The notes beneath the pieces were generated by a model. That model had not been told where the DNA came from and did not search any database. It worked only from the letters and a program-made list of their open reading frames with translations. A program made the translations under genes and the position numbers. Shown here one piece after another: positions 43,591 through 52,969 of a stretch of 64,000 nucleotides of DNA. Source of the DNA: Paenibacillus monticola (GTDB lineage: Bacteria; Bacillota; Bacilli; Paenibacillales; Paenibacillaceae); the NCBI RefSeq assembly GCF_009664975.1, contig NZ_WJXB01000001.1, positions 124,001 through 188,000 of the forward strand. The letters run 5' to 3'. Position 1 is the stretch's first letter, and each line of letters begins with the position of its first letter.

Positions 43591-44445
43591 ATGCCCAAGG
43601 TCATGGATTATATGGTCAGCCCGTATCCGATACGAATTATTGACCCCAAGGTTGAATCCTCCAGGTTGAAGCTAAAGGCTATCCGGATTGGACAGGCGGG
43701 TCATTTACCTGGAAGAACATTATTTCGTTCAGACGTGTTTTTTGAACAGTGGGCTGTTGTATACATAGTTTCTGGAAATGGTTCTTATACGGAGAATGGC
43801 GGTAAAGTGCAGCAGGTAGATGAGGGCAGCTTGTTTTTCTTCCGTCCAGGACATAGCTACAGCTATGGACCGCCACCTGGTGGTAGCTGGGATGAGTATT
43901 ATATTAATTTTAGCGGAACACGTGTTTCCGAATGGCTTGAATCTGGTCTAATTGTCGGGGGAATTGTATTTCAGAGTGATGCTACTCAGGAACTACTGTC
44001 TACTTTCGAAGAAGTTCTGAAGCGAATGGACGGTGGTATTCCCGTAGATGCTGATCGGGCGGTCGTACTGCTGGAAGGAATGCTGCTGGAATGTTCGGTG
44101 ATTATTAAAAAGAATAGCCGGTCTTCACAGGTGGATCTTATGCCAGAGCTTCGAGCGGATTTGAATTCCTGCGTGTATGGTGAACTGGATGTGCAGCAGA
44201 TTGCTGCCAAACATCACATTTCCATGTCAACGCTTCGTCGTCAGGTAAGACACAGTAGCGGCTATCCCTTGTATGAATATATTCACCGCCTAAAAATGGC
44301 TGAGGCGAAGCACCTATTGCTGAATTCTTCGCTGCAAGTTAAAGAGATTTCCGGCATGCTACACTATAGCGATTCGTTCTATTTCTCACGATTATTTAAG
44401 AAGTACATGGGCATTTCACCTCAATTATGCCGGAGTAATGTATAA
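43591..44445 (+). CDS. AraC-family transcriptional regulator
   Basis: The 284-residue regulator has an N-terminal cupin sensor domain (about 30-150, including FFRPGHSYSYGPP) and a C-terminal AraC double helix-turn-helix (about 190-284). The second HTH reads VKEISGMLHYSDSFYFSRLF followed by KKYMGISP. It is transcribed divergently from the GH20 gene, a typical arrangement for a sugar-responsive activator of a glycosidase. ATG 43591 lies 10 bases from AGGAAGG; ATG 43582 is too close. Confidence 0.9.
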   Translation: MPKVMDYMVSPYPIRIIDPKVESSRLKLKAIRIGQAGHLPGRTLFRSDVFFEQWAVVYIVSGNGSYTENGGKVQQVDEGSLFFFRPGHSYSYGPPPGGSWDEYYINFSGTRVSEWLESGLIVGGIVFQSDATQELLSTFEEVLKRMDGGIPVDADRAVVLLEGMLLECSVIIKKNSRSSQVDLMPELRADLNSCVYGELDVQQIAAKHHISMSTLRRQVRHSSGYPLYEYIHRLKMAEAKHLLLNSSLQVKEISGMLHYSDSFYFSRLFKKYMGISPQLCRSNV

Positions 44446-44501
44446 GTGGTGACATGCACAGTCGATTGATATCGTATGTTGTCGTAATTTGAGGATTTAT
44501 G

Positions 44502-44531
44502 TTGACGATTTTTAGTAAAAAGTGATATTAT
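44502..44531 (+). promoter_or_regulatory. Sigma-A promoter of a small Cys-rich gene, with palindrome at the start site
   Basis: TTGACG (44502-44507) and TATTAT (44526-44531) are separated by 18 bases. GTTAATATTAAC, a perfect 12-base palindrome, follows at 44535-44546, at the expected transcription start. Confidence 0.55.
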
Positions 44532-44577
44532 TTAGTTAATATTAACAGAATTAACGGGCTATGTTGGAGATGAACTC

Positions 44578-44742
44578 ATGAGAGAATTCTACTGCATCAG
44601 TTGTCGCACACTCCACAAGGTGGATGCAGGGGACCATTCACTTCGCATCCTTTCCACCGGCTATCATATTGTGGGGGAACAACGCTATCAGATTTGTATC
44701 TGTGATTTGGCACAACCGCAATTGGCTATTCCTCAGAGTTAG
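44578..44742 (+). CDS. Small Cys-rich protein, possible metal-binding knuckle
   Basis: The 54-residue protein has Cys6-x2-Cys9 and Cys40-x-Cys42, a spacing compatible with a small zinc-binding fold. TTGGAGA lies 6 bases before the ATG. A promoter and palindrome lie upstream and a perfect hairpin terminator follows at 44795-44837, so it forms a complete transcription unit in the gap 44446-45052. I do not recognise the family. The rest of the gap shows no gene. Confidence 0.62.
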   Translation: MREFYCISCRTLHKVDAGDHSLRILSTGYHIVGEQRYQICICDLAQPQLAIPQS

Positions 44743-44794
44743 ACATAGATCAGCAAACCATACGTAATCGCTTAGAGAAATCGTTGATATAATT

Positions 44795-44837
44795 ACAAAA
44801 ATAGCCTGTCCACAGAGTGGATAGGCTATTTTTGTAA
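44795..44837 (+). terminator. Intrinsic terminator of the small Cys-rich gene
   Basis: ACAAAAATAGCCTGTCCAC pairs with GTGGATAGGCTATTTTTGT around a 3-base loop; A and T runs flank it on both strands. Confidence 0.9.
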
Positions 44838-45052
44838 AGAAGGAGAAAATTGAAGTCGTATTAATTTGAATATATGGATATTTATGAAATAATCAATGAA
44901 AAATAAGCAAAAAAATGCACTAAATATTTGCAATGTAAACGTTCGCATGAAAAAACTCAACTTGTTATTGTGATTTTTCTCATGTATGATGCTTTTAACA
45001 CAGCACTATATGGGCTCGCATTTTCCACAAAACTGGAGAATAGGGTGGTGGG

Positions 45053-46699
45053 ATGAAAATCAAATCAACTGCAGAAGACAAAATGATTGCTTTTTACAGA
45101 TGCTTTTCTTTGTCCCTCACATCGTTGATGTATCTCCTGGATAGGACGGGGCCTTCTGTCATATATAAATCCTTAATCGTCGTGCTATTATTCTTACTTG
45201 CCCAACTATTCACGTTTAGTTACCGGACATTAAGAAACAGACCGCGGGTCCTAATGCTTGCTGTAAGCTTAGAAATGGCCGGAATCATTATGCTCACGTT
45301 ATTTACTGGTGGATATGACAGTTCTTTTAGGCTCTATGTACTAAATCCTGTTCTAATTGCTGCAGGATCATTATCATTTTATTTCGGATGGAGTCTTCTC
45401 CTAAGCTATATCGGCATAATTGTCGCGTTTTGTTACCTTTTCCTGAATTCCGCGAATAAATCTTTTTCAGAAGCAATACTGGAGAATGGAAACCTGTTTC
45501 TAGCCCTGGTACTTGCGGTTATAATAATGCAAATGGTTAATCGTATGAAGCGCCAACGTGAGGAAGCGAATGCCCGCACAAATGAAACGATGGAGCACAT
45601 CAAGTCGCTTTATCACATTGTGGAAACCTCTAGTCAACATGATTTCATGAACATTGGCCAAGTGATTACAGATTATGTGGTGAAACTTACGAAACTGGAT
45701 AGAGCATTGTTCTGGTTCGCCAAAAAAAGTGGGGAGCCTGCTCCGCAGAGCCAGCAAACGGGCTGGCCACAGGAAGAGGAACGTTTTCTTTTTTCAGAAC
45801 TGGAGAAGCATGAGCATGAATGGCGATTGCAGCGAGAGCCAGTATTCAAAAGCTTACCAGGACTCGGAGACTTTCTGTTTATGCCTGTACGGATGAGTAC
45901 CCGCTTCGTAGGTATGATTGGAGTTAAACTGGAATCCTCCGAGGGATTGGAAGGCCGCAGATGGTATATTCAACAATTGATGTTTCTGTCTGAGCTGAGT
46001 GCAATTATTCTTGAACGCCATGAACTTGGCGTGATTGAGAATCGGTTGATCATCACCAACGAGCAGAATCGGATTGCAGATGAAATGCATGATAGTGTGT
46101 CCCAGAGTCTTTTCGGCATTGTGTACGCCACGCATTCTCTGAAGCAGACCTGGAGAAAGATGGAGGAAGCTCTTCTGGAAGAACAAATTGAGCTTATTCA
46201 TGATTCAGCGACCAAGGTTGCCAAAGAATTGCGGATTACCATTTACAGTCTTAGTTCCAAGAAGAGCGGTGGTCCTACATGGATCGGTATGGTAAGATCA
46301 CATCTAAAAAGCTTATCCAGATTAAACGACGTGGAAATCGAGCTTAAAATAACGGGTGATGATTTCAGTCTCCCTTATCCATATCATAAGGCACTCTTCC
46401 GGATTATATCCGAGGCAACGGGCAATGCCATTCGTCATGGCGCTGCCAGTCGTGTTGAGGTTGAACTGTCACTAAAGCCAAATTGGATCAGGCTATCGAT
46501 AAGCGACGATGGAGTTGGCTTCGATACGGATCTGTTAGGGACCGAATCTGAAGATAATACCAGCGGACTCGGGATGAAGAATATGCAATATTTAACACAA
46601 TCGTTCGGTGGTGACTTTCAATTGTCCAGTAATGAGAATACGGGCACAAGAATTTTAATTTCAATCCCTGTCGGTGTGGCTGAATTAAAGAAAGCATAA
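45053..46699 (+). CDS. Sensor histidine kinase, NarL-partner (HisKA_3) type
   Basis: The 548-residue kinase has about six N-terminal membrane helices (about 15-165), a coiled linker, a GAF-like domain (about 185-325), and a HisKA_3 dimerisation domain with phospho-acceptor His in DEMHDSVSQSLFG. A short HATPase follows (SDDGVGF and GLGMKNMQ). It is followed 24 bases later by a NarL/FixJ response regulator. The pair lies just upstream of the exopolysaccharide operon and is a candidate controller of it. A GGTGGTGGG ribosome-binding site abuts the ATG region. Confidence 0.92.
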   Translation: MKIKSTAEDKMIAFYRCFSLSLTSLMYLLDRTGPSVIYKSLIVVLLFLLAQLFTFSYRTLRNRPRVLMLAVSLEMAGIIMLTLFTGGYDSSFRLYVLNPVLIAAGSLSFYFGWSLLLSYIGIIVAFCYLFLNSANKSFSEAILENGNLFLALVLAVIIMQMVNRMKRQREEANARTNETMEHIKSLYHIVETSSQHDFMNIGQVITDYVVKLTKLDRALFWFAKKSGEPAPQSQQTGWPQEEERFLFSELEKHEHEWRLQREPVFKSLPGLGDFLFMPVRMSTRFVGMIGVKLESSEGLEGRRWYIQQLMFLSELSAIILERHELGVIENRLIITNEQNRIADEMHDSVSQSLFGIVYATHSLKQTWRKMEEALLEEQIELIHDSATKVAKELRITIYSLSSKKSGGPTWIGMVRSHLKSLSRLNDVEIELKITGDDFSLPYPYHKALFRIISEATGNAIRHGAASRVEVELSLKPNWIRLSISDDGVGFDTDLLGTESEDNTSGLGMKNMQYLTQSFGGDFQLSSNENTGTRILISIPVGVAELKKA

Positions 46700-46723
46700 A
46701 CTTTAGGCAGGAGGTCGATTAAA

Positions 46724-47359
46724 GTGAAAATCGTCATTGTAGATGATCACCCTTTAGTGAGAAGAGGATTGGCAGCTGTCATTTTGATGCAACCCAATCT
46801 ACAGTTTGCTGGTGAAGCCACGAATGGCCAAGAAGCGCTTCTGGTAATTGAGGAGACGCAACCGGATCTTGTGCTGATTGATCTGAAGCTTGCTGATGAG
46901 TCGGGGCTGGATGTAATTAAAGCTGCGCGTGCGCGCGGGGTAGTCAGCAAGTTCATTCTACTAACTTCTTCAGCGAGTCGGGAAGACTTCCTGAAGGCGG
47001 AAGAAGTACTGGTCGATGGATATGTGCTGAAAGAAGCACTGCCCGAGGAACTGCTGTTTGCTATTCAATTAGTATATAAGGGACGCAAGTACTATGATCC
47101 CGGATTGATGGAAGACAAAATGCGGATGAGCGGCAACAGTCCTACTGATGAACTGACCCCGAAAGAGAAGGAAGTACTGATTGAGCTGGGACAAGGTGCT
47201 TGCAACCGCGATATTGCCTCGCGCCTCTTTATCAGCGAATTCACCGTAAAGAAGCATGTCAGCCAGATTTTGGCGAAGCTTCAGGTTGCAGACCGTACAC
47301 AGGCGGCTCTGTATGCAAATGCGGTAGGAATCACCAAATACGAAATGTCTTTTGAATAA
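46724..47359 (+). CDS. NarL/FixJ-family response regulator
   Basis: The 211-residue regulator has a receiver domain (about 1-120) with the acidic pocket VDDHP, phospho-acceptor Asp in VLIDLKLADESG and a conserved Lys in YVLKEA. A C-terminal LuxR-type HTH (about 145-205) contains LTPKEKEVLIELGQG and ISEFTVKKHVSQILAKL. The start is GTG 46724 after AGGAGG. It is cotranscribed with the upstream histidine kinase. A strong terminator separates it from the exopolysaccharide operon, which therefore has its own promoter. Confidence 0.94.
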   Translation: MKIVIVDDHPLVRRGLAAVILMQPNLQFAGEATNGQEALLVIEETQPDLVLIDLKLADESGLDVIKAARARGVVSKFILLTSSASREDFLKAEEVLVDGYVLKEALPEELLFAIQLVYKGRKYYDPGLMEDKMRMSGNSPTDELTPKEKEVLIELGQGACNRDIASRLFISEFTVKKHVSQILAKLQVADRTQAALYANAVGITKYEMSFE

Positions 47360-47390
47360 TACGTACTCATAAGAGGTACTGGTAACTGAG

Positions 47391-47415
47391 CACGGACAAA
47401 TGTCCGTGTTTTTTT
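47391..47415 (+). terminator. Intrinsic terminator after the two-component genes
   Basis: CACGGACA-AA-TGTCCGTG followed by seven T, a textbook terminator. The 200 bases that follow hold the leader of the exopolysaccharide operon. Confidence 0.92.
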
Positions 47416-47621
47416 GTGCGTTCCTTTAAGTTCCTTGTCAATGGTACTAAAGTATACCCTCACCCCACTCTAAAGGGGTAAAGCTACTCACTCCAAAGTG
47501 AAGAGGAAAGGGATGGTAGGAGCCATGTGGCAAACGGTAGGGCTTGGTAGAATAAAAAGCAAGATAGTTGAAACTTTCATGAATGCTTTCAGAATGAAGT
47601 TTACGCGGAAGGAGGGTTACT

Positions 47622-48362
47622 GTGGAAAGGACGATTTTGGATTACATTAACCTGATTAAGAAAAAGTTATGGTTGATCATGGTGTTTGTATTAATCTCAT
47701 GTGCTACTACCTACTATGTCAGCAAAAACTTTGTTGTACCTATCTACTCCGCCTCCGGACAGCTGCTGGTCAACAACATTGCAAATGTGCCTGAGAGTAA
47801 TAACCTTAATAATTTGAACTTCAGCCTCAATCTCATTGAGAGCTACAAGGACATTCTCAAATCGCCTACTATTATGAAGAGTGTAGCAGCGGCTCACCCG
47901 GAATTCAATCTATCAGAAGGACAATTGGCTGGCAAGCTGCAGATTAAATCTACAGAGAAAAGTCAGGTCATTAACTTGAGTGTTCAAGATGAAAGCTACA
48001 CCAAGGCTGCCGAAATTATAAACGCAGTTTCGCAGACGTTCATTCGTAGCTTACCGTCACTGATGAGCGTAGATAATGTAACATTGCTGACACCCGCTGA
48101 TCCGGCTGATGTTCGAGGGCCTGTCAATAGTGGCTTTATGATGAATATTATCATCAGCTTTGTAGTATCGCTTATGGCAGCATTAGGAATCATTCTGTTG
48201 ATGGAAACACTCAACGGTACGCTCCGTTCCGAGAAAGAAGCGGAATTTGACCTCGGTCTTCCGGTCATTGCTACGATCGCTACGATTCGCAAACGCGATT
48301 TAGGTAAGGCAGCAGCTTCTAAAGCAAGAGTAGGGGAGGGTGCTTATGTTACGGCTGAATAA
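47622..48362 (+). CDS. Wzz/YveK-type chain-length determinant (BY-kinase adaptor)
   Basis: This 246-residue membrane protein has two spans (about 16-36 and 175-197) bracketing an extracytoplasmic domain, followed by a cytoplasmic tail that activates the partner kinase. It belongs to the polysaccharide co-polymerase CapA/YveK group of Gram-positive bacteria. The start is GTG 47622 after AAGGAGGG. It is the first gene of the exopolysaccharide operon and overlaps the kinase gene. Confidence 0.92.
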   Translation: MERTILDYINLIKKKLWLIMVFVLISCATTYYVSKNFVVPIYSASGQLLVNNIANVPESNNLNNLNFSLNLIESYKDILKSPTIMKSVAAAHPEFNLSEGQLAGKLQIKSTEKSQVINLSVQDESYTKAAEIINAVSQTFIRSLPSLMSVDNVTLLTPADPADVRGPVNSGFMMNIIISFVVSLMAALGIILLMETLNGTLRSEKEAEFDLGLPVIATIATIRKRDLGKAAASKARVGEGAYVTAE

Positions 48363-48987
48363 TAGTCTCATTACTGATATCAATCCTTCTTCACACATAT
48401 CGGAGTCGTTTCGCTCGCTGCGCACCTATATCCGCCAGCTCGCGGTAATGCAAGGGACTGGAGGCAAGGTGTTGCTCTTCACTTCAGCTGAGGGCGGGGA
48501 AGGCAAGACAACGATGCTATCCAATCTTGCGGTTTCTTTTGTACAAGATGGCAAGAAAGTAGCCGTTGTTGATTGTAATCTGAGGCATCCAGGGTTGCAT
48601 ACAGTCTTTGGTATTGAAGGCAGTGAAGGACTAGCAGCTTACTTAAGCGGTCAAGAGGAATCAGATAAGATTTCAGTTCTTGGAACCCTAGCTAACCTGT
48701 CTGTTATCCCTGCTGGCAGATCCCATGTCAGTCCACCGGATTTGCTGGGCAACGCAAAAATGACTATTTTGTTGAATGAGCTTAGAGCCTCTTATGATCT
48801 TGTCTTGCTCGACTCTCCACCTGCGATTGAGTACAGTGATGCACGAATCTTAGCTCCTCTGGTGGATGGCGTAATCCTTGTGGCAAGGCAAGGCAAATCC
48901 AAGCGGGAATCTCTTCGTAAGGTGAAAAGTTTGCTGGAGCAGACGGGTTCCAAAATTCTCGGTATCGCCATGAACCAAACCAAATAA
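48346..48987 (+). CDS. CpsD/CapB-family polysaccharide tyrosine kinase-like ATPase
   Basis: The 213-residue BY-kinase ATPase domain has Walker A SAEGGEGKTT, Walker A' VAVVDCNLRHPGLH and Walker B VLLDSPP, and the ES-R block SESFRSLRTYIR that contacts the adaptor. It ends at NQTK without the C-terminal Tyr cluster normally autophosphorylated in CapB/YwqD proteins. The adaptor kinase pair controls chain length and export. ATG 48346 follows AGGGGAGGG. It overlaps the Wzz gene by 17 bases. Confidence 0.9.
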   Translation: MLRLNNSLITDINPSSHISESFRSLRTYIRQLAVMQGTGGKVLLFTSAEGGEGKTTMLSNLAVSFVQDGKKVAVVDCNLRHPGLHTVFGIEGSEGLAAYLSGQEESDKISVLGTLANLSVIPAGRSHVSPPDLLGNAKMTILLNELRASYDLVLLDSPPAIEYSDARILAPLVDGVILVARQGKSKRESLRKVKSLLEQTGSKILGIAMNQTK

Positions 48988-49032
48988 CTATTGCTCAGTG
49001 CAGGCTCACAAAACTTTTAGGAGGTAAGCGTG

Positions 49033-49920
49033 ATGAAAAAGGTGAAAAAAGTAATCATCCCCGCAGCAGGGCTAGGAACTCGCTTTCTTCCTGCGACGAA
49101 AGCGATGCCTAAGGAAATGCTACCGATCATCAACAAACCTACCATTCAATACATTGTAGAGGAAGCCATTGCTTCCGGTATTGAAGATATCATCATTGTT
49201 ACCGGCAAAGGGAAAAGAGCGATTGAAGATCATTTTGATAATGCATTTGAATTGGAGTCTCGCCTGCTGGAAGATGGGAAGTTGGAACTACTTAAAGAAG
49301 TTCAACGTTCTTCCAAGGTGGAAATTCACTATATACGCCAAAAAGAACCTAAAGGTTTAGGCCACGCTGTATGGTGCGCAAGAAAGTTTATCGGTGACGA
49401 ACCCTTTGGCGTTATGTTAGGTGATGACATCGTAACAGGACAAATACCTTGCCTGAAGCAGTTGATGGATCAATATGAAGAAACTCAGAATTCAGTAATC
49501 GGTGTACAGGTGATTCCAGATGAATTTACCAACCGTTACGGCATTATTGAGCCGGATCAGCAGGACGGGCGATTATACCGCGTTAACAATTTTGTCGAGA
49601 AACCACCGCTCGGAACAGCACCTTCCAACTTGGCTATTATGGGACGTTACGTGTTCACACCTAAGATTTTTAAATATTTAGAAATGCAGGAAAAAGGTGC
49701 CGGAGGCGAGATCCAACTGACAGATGCCATCCAGAAGCTGAATCAAAGCGAACGCGTATATGCTTATAACTTTGAGGGTACGAGATACGATGTTGGTGAA
49801 CGCCTCGGTTATATTTTGACAACATTGGAATTCGCTTTGCAAAACGAGGATTTGCGTTATCCCCTCATGGATGCAATGGCAGAATGGTTAAGCAAAGCAG
49901 GACAACCCACAATCGGTTAA
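49033..49920 (+). CDS. gtaB: UTP-glucose-1-phosphate uridylyltransferase
   Basis: The 295-residue nucleotidyltransferase has the GalU/GtaB signature [17 protein letters not shown] and the motif [12 protein letters not shown]. It makes UDP-glucose, the donor for glucosyl transfer and the substrate for the UDP-glucose dehydrogenase encoded later in the same operon. AGGAGG lies upstream; ATG 49033 directly follows an in-frame GTG. Its place after the BY-kinase pair matches Paenibacillus exopolysaccharide clusters. Confidence 0.95.
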   Translation: MKKVKKVIIPAAGLGTRFLPATKAMPKEMLPIINKPTIQYIVEEAIASGIEDIIIVTGKGKRAIEDHFDNAFELESRLLEDGKLELLKEVQRSSKVEIHYIRQKEPKGLGHAVWCARKFIGDEPFGVMLGDDIVTGQIPCLKQLMDQYEETQNSVIGVQVIPDEFTNRYGIIEPDQQDGRLYRVNNFVEKPPLGTAPSNLAIMGRYVFTPKIFKYLEMQEKGAGGEIQLTDAIQKLNQSERVYAYNFEGTRYDVGERLGYILTTLEFALQNEDLRYPLMDAMAEWLSKAGQPTIG

Positions 49921-49966
49921 AAAAATGCACCGTAAATATAATAATTAGGAAAAAGGAGAGTTGAGC

Positions 49967-50653
49967 ATGCAAAAACTGCCGGAAGATTACGAGTACGTCC
50001 TGCCGAAACTTTACATGCTGCACGCCAAAGAAGGAACGAGAGAAGCAGATTCTTATCTGTTTATGAAACGGATGATCGATATCTTTTTCTCCGCTCTTGG
50101 ACTTCTCGTGCTGCTGCCTCTGTTTGTTGTAGTGGCCATCCTAATCAAGCTGGAGGATCCGAAAGGGAAAGTATTCTTCCGGCAGAATCGTGTAGGCAAA
50201 GATGAAAAACAGTTCCCCATGTATAAGTTCCGCTCTATGGTATCCAATGCCGAAGAGCTAAAGGAGAACTTGATGGCCTATAACGAGGTTAGTGGTGCGA
50301 TGTTCAAGATCAAGAATGACCCACGCATTACACAGACTGGTAGGTTTCTGCGCAAGAGTAGTATAGATGAGCTTCCACAGTTGTGGAATGTATTGGTTGG
50401 GAATATGAGTCTGGTGGGTCCCAGACCCCCACTTCCGGACGAAGTAGCGCAATATTCGGAATATGACAAGCAACGTCTTACTGTAACCCCTGGCTGCACC
50501 GGCTACTGGCAAGTTAATGCCAGAAATAGTGTCGGCTTCGAGGAGATGGTACAGCTAGATCTAACCTACATTCATATCCGGAGCACCATGCTGGACCTGA
50601 AGATCATTGCCAAAACAGGCTTGATGCTGTTGGGTTCCAAAGATGCTTATTAA
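49967..50653 (+). CDS. Priming sugar transferase (undecaprenyl-phosphate hexose-1-phosphate transferase)
   Basis: The 228-residue protein is of the bacterial sugar transferase (WbaP/EpsL) family: one hydrophobic helix (about 28-55) followed by a catalytic domain with KFRSM, the Asp-Glu catalytic pair in SIDELPQLWNVL and MSLVGPRPPLP. It loads the first sugar-phosphate on undecaprenyl phosphate and so starts the repeat unit. It is the short form without the N-terminal multi-span region. ATG 49967 follows AAGGAGAG. Confidence 0.93.
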   Translation: MQKLPEDYEYVLPKLYMLHAKEGTREADSYLFMKRMIDIFFSALGLLVLLPLFVVVAILIKLEDPKGKVFFRQNRVGKDEKQFPMYKFRSMVSNAEELKENLMAYNEVSGAMFKIKNDPRITQTGRFLRKSSIDELPQLWNVLVGNMSLVGPRPPLPDEVAQYSEYDKQRLTVTPGCTGYWQVNARNSVGFEEMVQLDLTYIHIRSTMLDLKIIAKTGLMLLGSKDAY

Positions 50654-50678
50654 TACTATGGAAATTAGGTGAATGCCG

Positions 50679-51614
50679 ATGCGTGAATACGGAGACGTTC
50701 CCCGTTTATCCATTATCATTTGTACTTACAATCGATCAGCACTGCTAATTAAGACACTTCAGTCCTTATTATTACTGGAGAATTTAGAGCAGGCCGAGAT
50801 CATTGTTGTGGATAATCACTCTAAGGATGATACGGCAGCTTCCGTGGGAGAGTTCATAGACACACACGGAGCTAAATTAGATATCTATTACATGCTGGAG
50901 CCTGTGCAAGGATTATCAGCTGCACGGAATACAGGAATTCTAGCTTCAAAGTCAAAATGGATTGCTTTTCTTGATGATGATGCAATCCCTTGCAAGAGCT
51001 GGATCACTACGATAATCAATACTTTTGGAAGTAAGCCGGAAGTGATGGCTATGGGAGGCAAGATTGCTCCGATATTCGAAACGAAACGTCCAGAGTGGTT
51101 GATTAAGCCGTTCGAGCTTCCGTACACGATCGTTGATTTGGGAAACCGGATCAAGGAATATCCCGGACGGCTTCACCCGTGCGGCGCTAACATGGCTATG
51201 CGCAAGATTGTATTCGATATCAGCTTGTTCCCGCTAGAACTAGGTAGAAAGGGAGATTCCCTACTATCCGGTGAAGAGTCCTGGTTATTCGGACAGATTC
51301 AGGCAGCAGGGCATTCCATTCTCTACCATCCGCGGATGGCGGTTAACCACTTCGTTCCGGCACAACGTTTGACCGAAGCATGGATTATGAAAAGATATTA
51401 CAGCCAAGGCATATCCAACGCTATGAAGAGCGAAGGTGTAAAGGACAATCTGCTCCTGCTAGGAAAGACGGCTGCTAAAGTAGCATACATACTAGCCGAT
51501 TCGATCCTCTCAAGAAGTCAGGGAAGAAAACTTCTGAACAAATGCAGGCTGGAGAGTATTCGCGGAACTCTTCATATGATCTGGAACCGGAAGAGGCAAT
51601 CTGCAGCGGGGTGA
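50679..51614 (+). CDS. Glycosyltransferase family 2
   Basis: This protein of about 311 residues has a GT-A catalytic domain (about 8-230): IIICTYNRSALLIKTL, IIVVDNHSKDDT, and the DxD-type metal motif FLDDDAIP. The C-terminal region is helical. It adds a sugar to the lipid-linked repeat unit on the cytoplasmic face. The AGGTG site favours ATG 50679 over ATG 50673. It lies between the priming transferase and a polymerase-like gene in the operon. Confidence 0.9.
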   Translation: MREYGDVPRLSIIICTYNRSALLIKTLQSLLLLENLEQAEIIVVDNHSKDDTAASVGEFIDTHGAKLDIYYMLEPVQGLSAARNTGILASKSKWIAFLDDDAIPCKSWITTIINTFGSKPEVMAMGGKIAPIFETKRPEWLIKPFELPYTIVDLGNRIKEYPGRLHPCGANMAMRKIVFDISLFPLELGRKGDSLLSGEESWLFGQIQAAGHSILYHPRMAVNHFVPAQRLTEAWIMKRYYSQGISNAMKSEGVKDNLLLLGKTAAKVAYILADSILSRSQGRKLLNKCRLESIRGTLHMIWNRKRQSAAG

Positions 51615-51622
51615 GGAATGAC

Positions 51623-52969
51623 ATGACTAATTTTGAGTGGGGCTCCAAATTAAACGTTTTGCCATACGGGATGCTCTATCTCATGTCCGCCCTGCTTCTG
51701 GGAACAGCGGTGATCTACCAGCCGGTGATTGCGATAGGCGTAGTATTCCTAATTATTTTGCTTGGTGTCTCAATCTCGCGTCCTGATCTAATCAGCTATT
51801 TCGTTCTCCTGACCACGGCGATATCGATCAACTTCTTATATGACGGTAGTCTTTTTGGAGTAGAGATATTGTCGCTCTATAAGCTAGGTATCCTGATGTT
51901 GCTGGTGCCTTGTATTCTGGTTAACGGCTTGCGTTTCCGACTAAGTTATCCTCTCTGGGCAATGGTAATTCTAGTGTGTATCACCTTCGGCTTCTCGATC
52001 TGGTTGCCGCAGATGAGTTCCTCCATTGCCATTAAAGCTTTCATTGGTTTATCACTTCCGTTTGTTTTTCTCTTAATTAATTGGAAAAAAGAAGTGGCCG
52101 AACGGCATATCCGGATGATCTGTTTATTGCCCGTAGTAAGTGTTCTGGCAGGAGTATTGCTCCAACTGGTCCATCTTCATTCCTTACTGGATGTCGAGTT
52201 TACAGGTGCTGTACGGATCCAGGGTGCGAATATTCCAGCGCATCTGGCTATGCTGGCCTTTATGGGGGTTGCCATTCCGTTTATAGAAATTAAACGAAAT
52301 CCGCAACGAGCCCGCTTTTTTTATATCATGTTAGCGCTGAACTTCTTCATCCTTGTCGGAACCGGGACACGTGGACCGATCTTAGCACTGAGCCTAATGG
52401 TGCTCTACTACTTCTACGATATCTTCCGGCAATATGTAAAGGGTAAAACAAAATACCTGATTCCGCTGGTGTGCTCGATTGTTTTGATCTTTGCCGCCGT
52501 GTATACGCAGCTCGACAATCTCGAGAAGCGCTCTTTTCAAAGATCGACCGATACAGGTGTTGACTTGTCTGGTCGGGCGGAGGCTTGGGAGTATTTCTTG
52601 AATAAGGTAGCTGATTCTCCTTGGTCCGGTAGAGGACTTGGAGCAGTCACTGTGGCGAATGACGGTACATTGTACAAAGGTTTTGTTGTTCCCCACAACG
52701 AGTATATCCGGTTTTACTTCGATGGAGGGTACATCGGCTCCATACTGTTGTTGTTATCCTTATTGGCAGTATTCATTCTGGTTTACAAAGCTTTGGCACC
52801 GCCGGTAAAACCCTTTTATCTGCTATTTATTGCAGCGTTTCTGATCTATTCTTTCTCTGACAACACGCTGTCGACGGTCCAATCCATTATCCCGTTCTGT
52901 TGGTACCTAAACTGCCTGTATCGATCTTCACAGCCAACCGATTCCCCACAAAAAGAAGTGATACGATGA
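51623..52969 (+). CDS. O-antigen ligase/Wzy-like polymerase membrane protein 1
   Basis: This membrane protein of about 448 residues has around ten to twelve spans and a large extracytoplasmic loop (about 300-370), the pattern of Wzy polymerases and WaaL ligases (Wzy_C-like). The conserved LVGTGTRGPILALSL block and GRGLGAV with a nearby His (VVPHNEYIRFYFDGG) are typical. It probably polymerises repeat units at the outer face. ATG 51623 is preferred; the longer frame overlaps the preceding gene by 73 bases. It is one of two such genes in the operon. Confidence 0.85.
   Translation: MTNFEWGSKLNVLPYGMLYLMSALLLGTAVIYQPVIAIGVVFLIILLGVSISRPDLISYFVLLTTAISINFLYDGSLFGVEILSLYKLGILMLLVPCILVNGLRFRLSYPLWAMVILVCITFGFSIWLPQMSSSIAIKAFIGLSLPFVFLLINWKKEVAERHIRMICLLPVVSVLAGVLLQLVHLHSLLDVEFTGAVRIQGANIPAHLAMLAFMGVAIPFIEIKRNPQRARFFYIMLALNFFILVGTGTRGPILALSLMVLYYFYDIFRQYVKGKTKYLIPLVCSIVLIFAAVYTQLDNLEKRSFQRSTDTGVDLSGRAEAWEYFLNKVADSPWSGRGLGAVTVANDGTLYKGFVVPHNEYIRFYFDGGYIGSILLLLSLLAVFILVYKALAPPVKPFYLLFIAAFLIYSFSDNTLSTVQSIIPFCWYLNCLYRSSQPTDSPQKEVIR

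Noticed and set aside
45053..47359. ComP/ComA pair for the putative prenylated peptide
   Set aside because: The NarL-type pair is of the right general class, but it is 5 kb away, separated by unrelated genes, and has a GAF-like sensor; linkage to the peptide is unsupported.
47513..47647. Short frame (about 45 codons) in the exopolysaccharide operon leader
   Set aside because: The ribosome-binding site is too close to the ATG, the frame runs into the Wzz gene, and no recognisable features are present.
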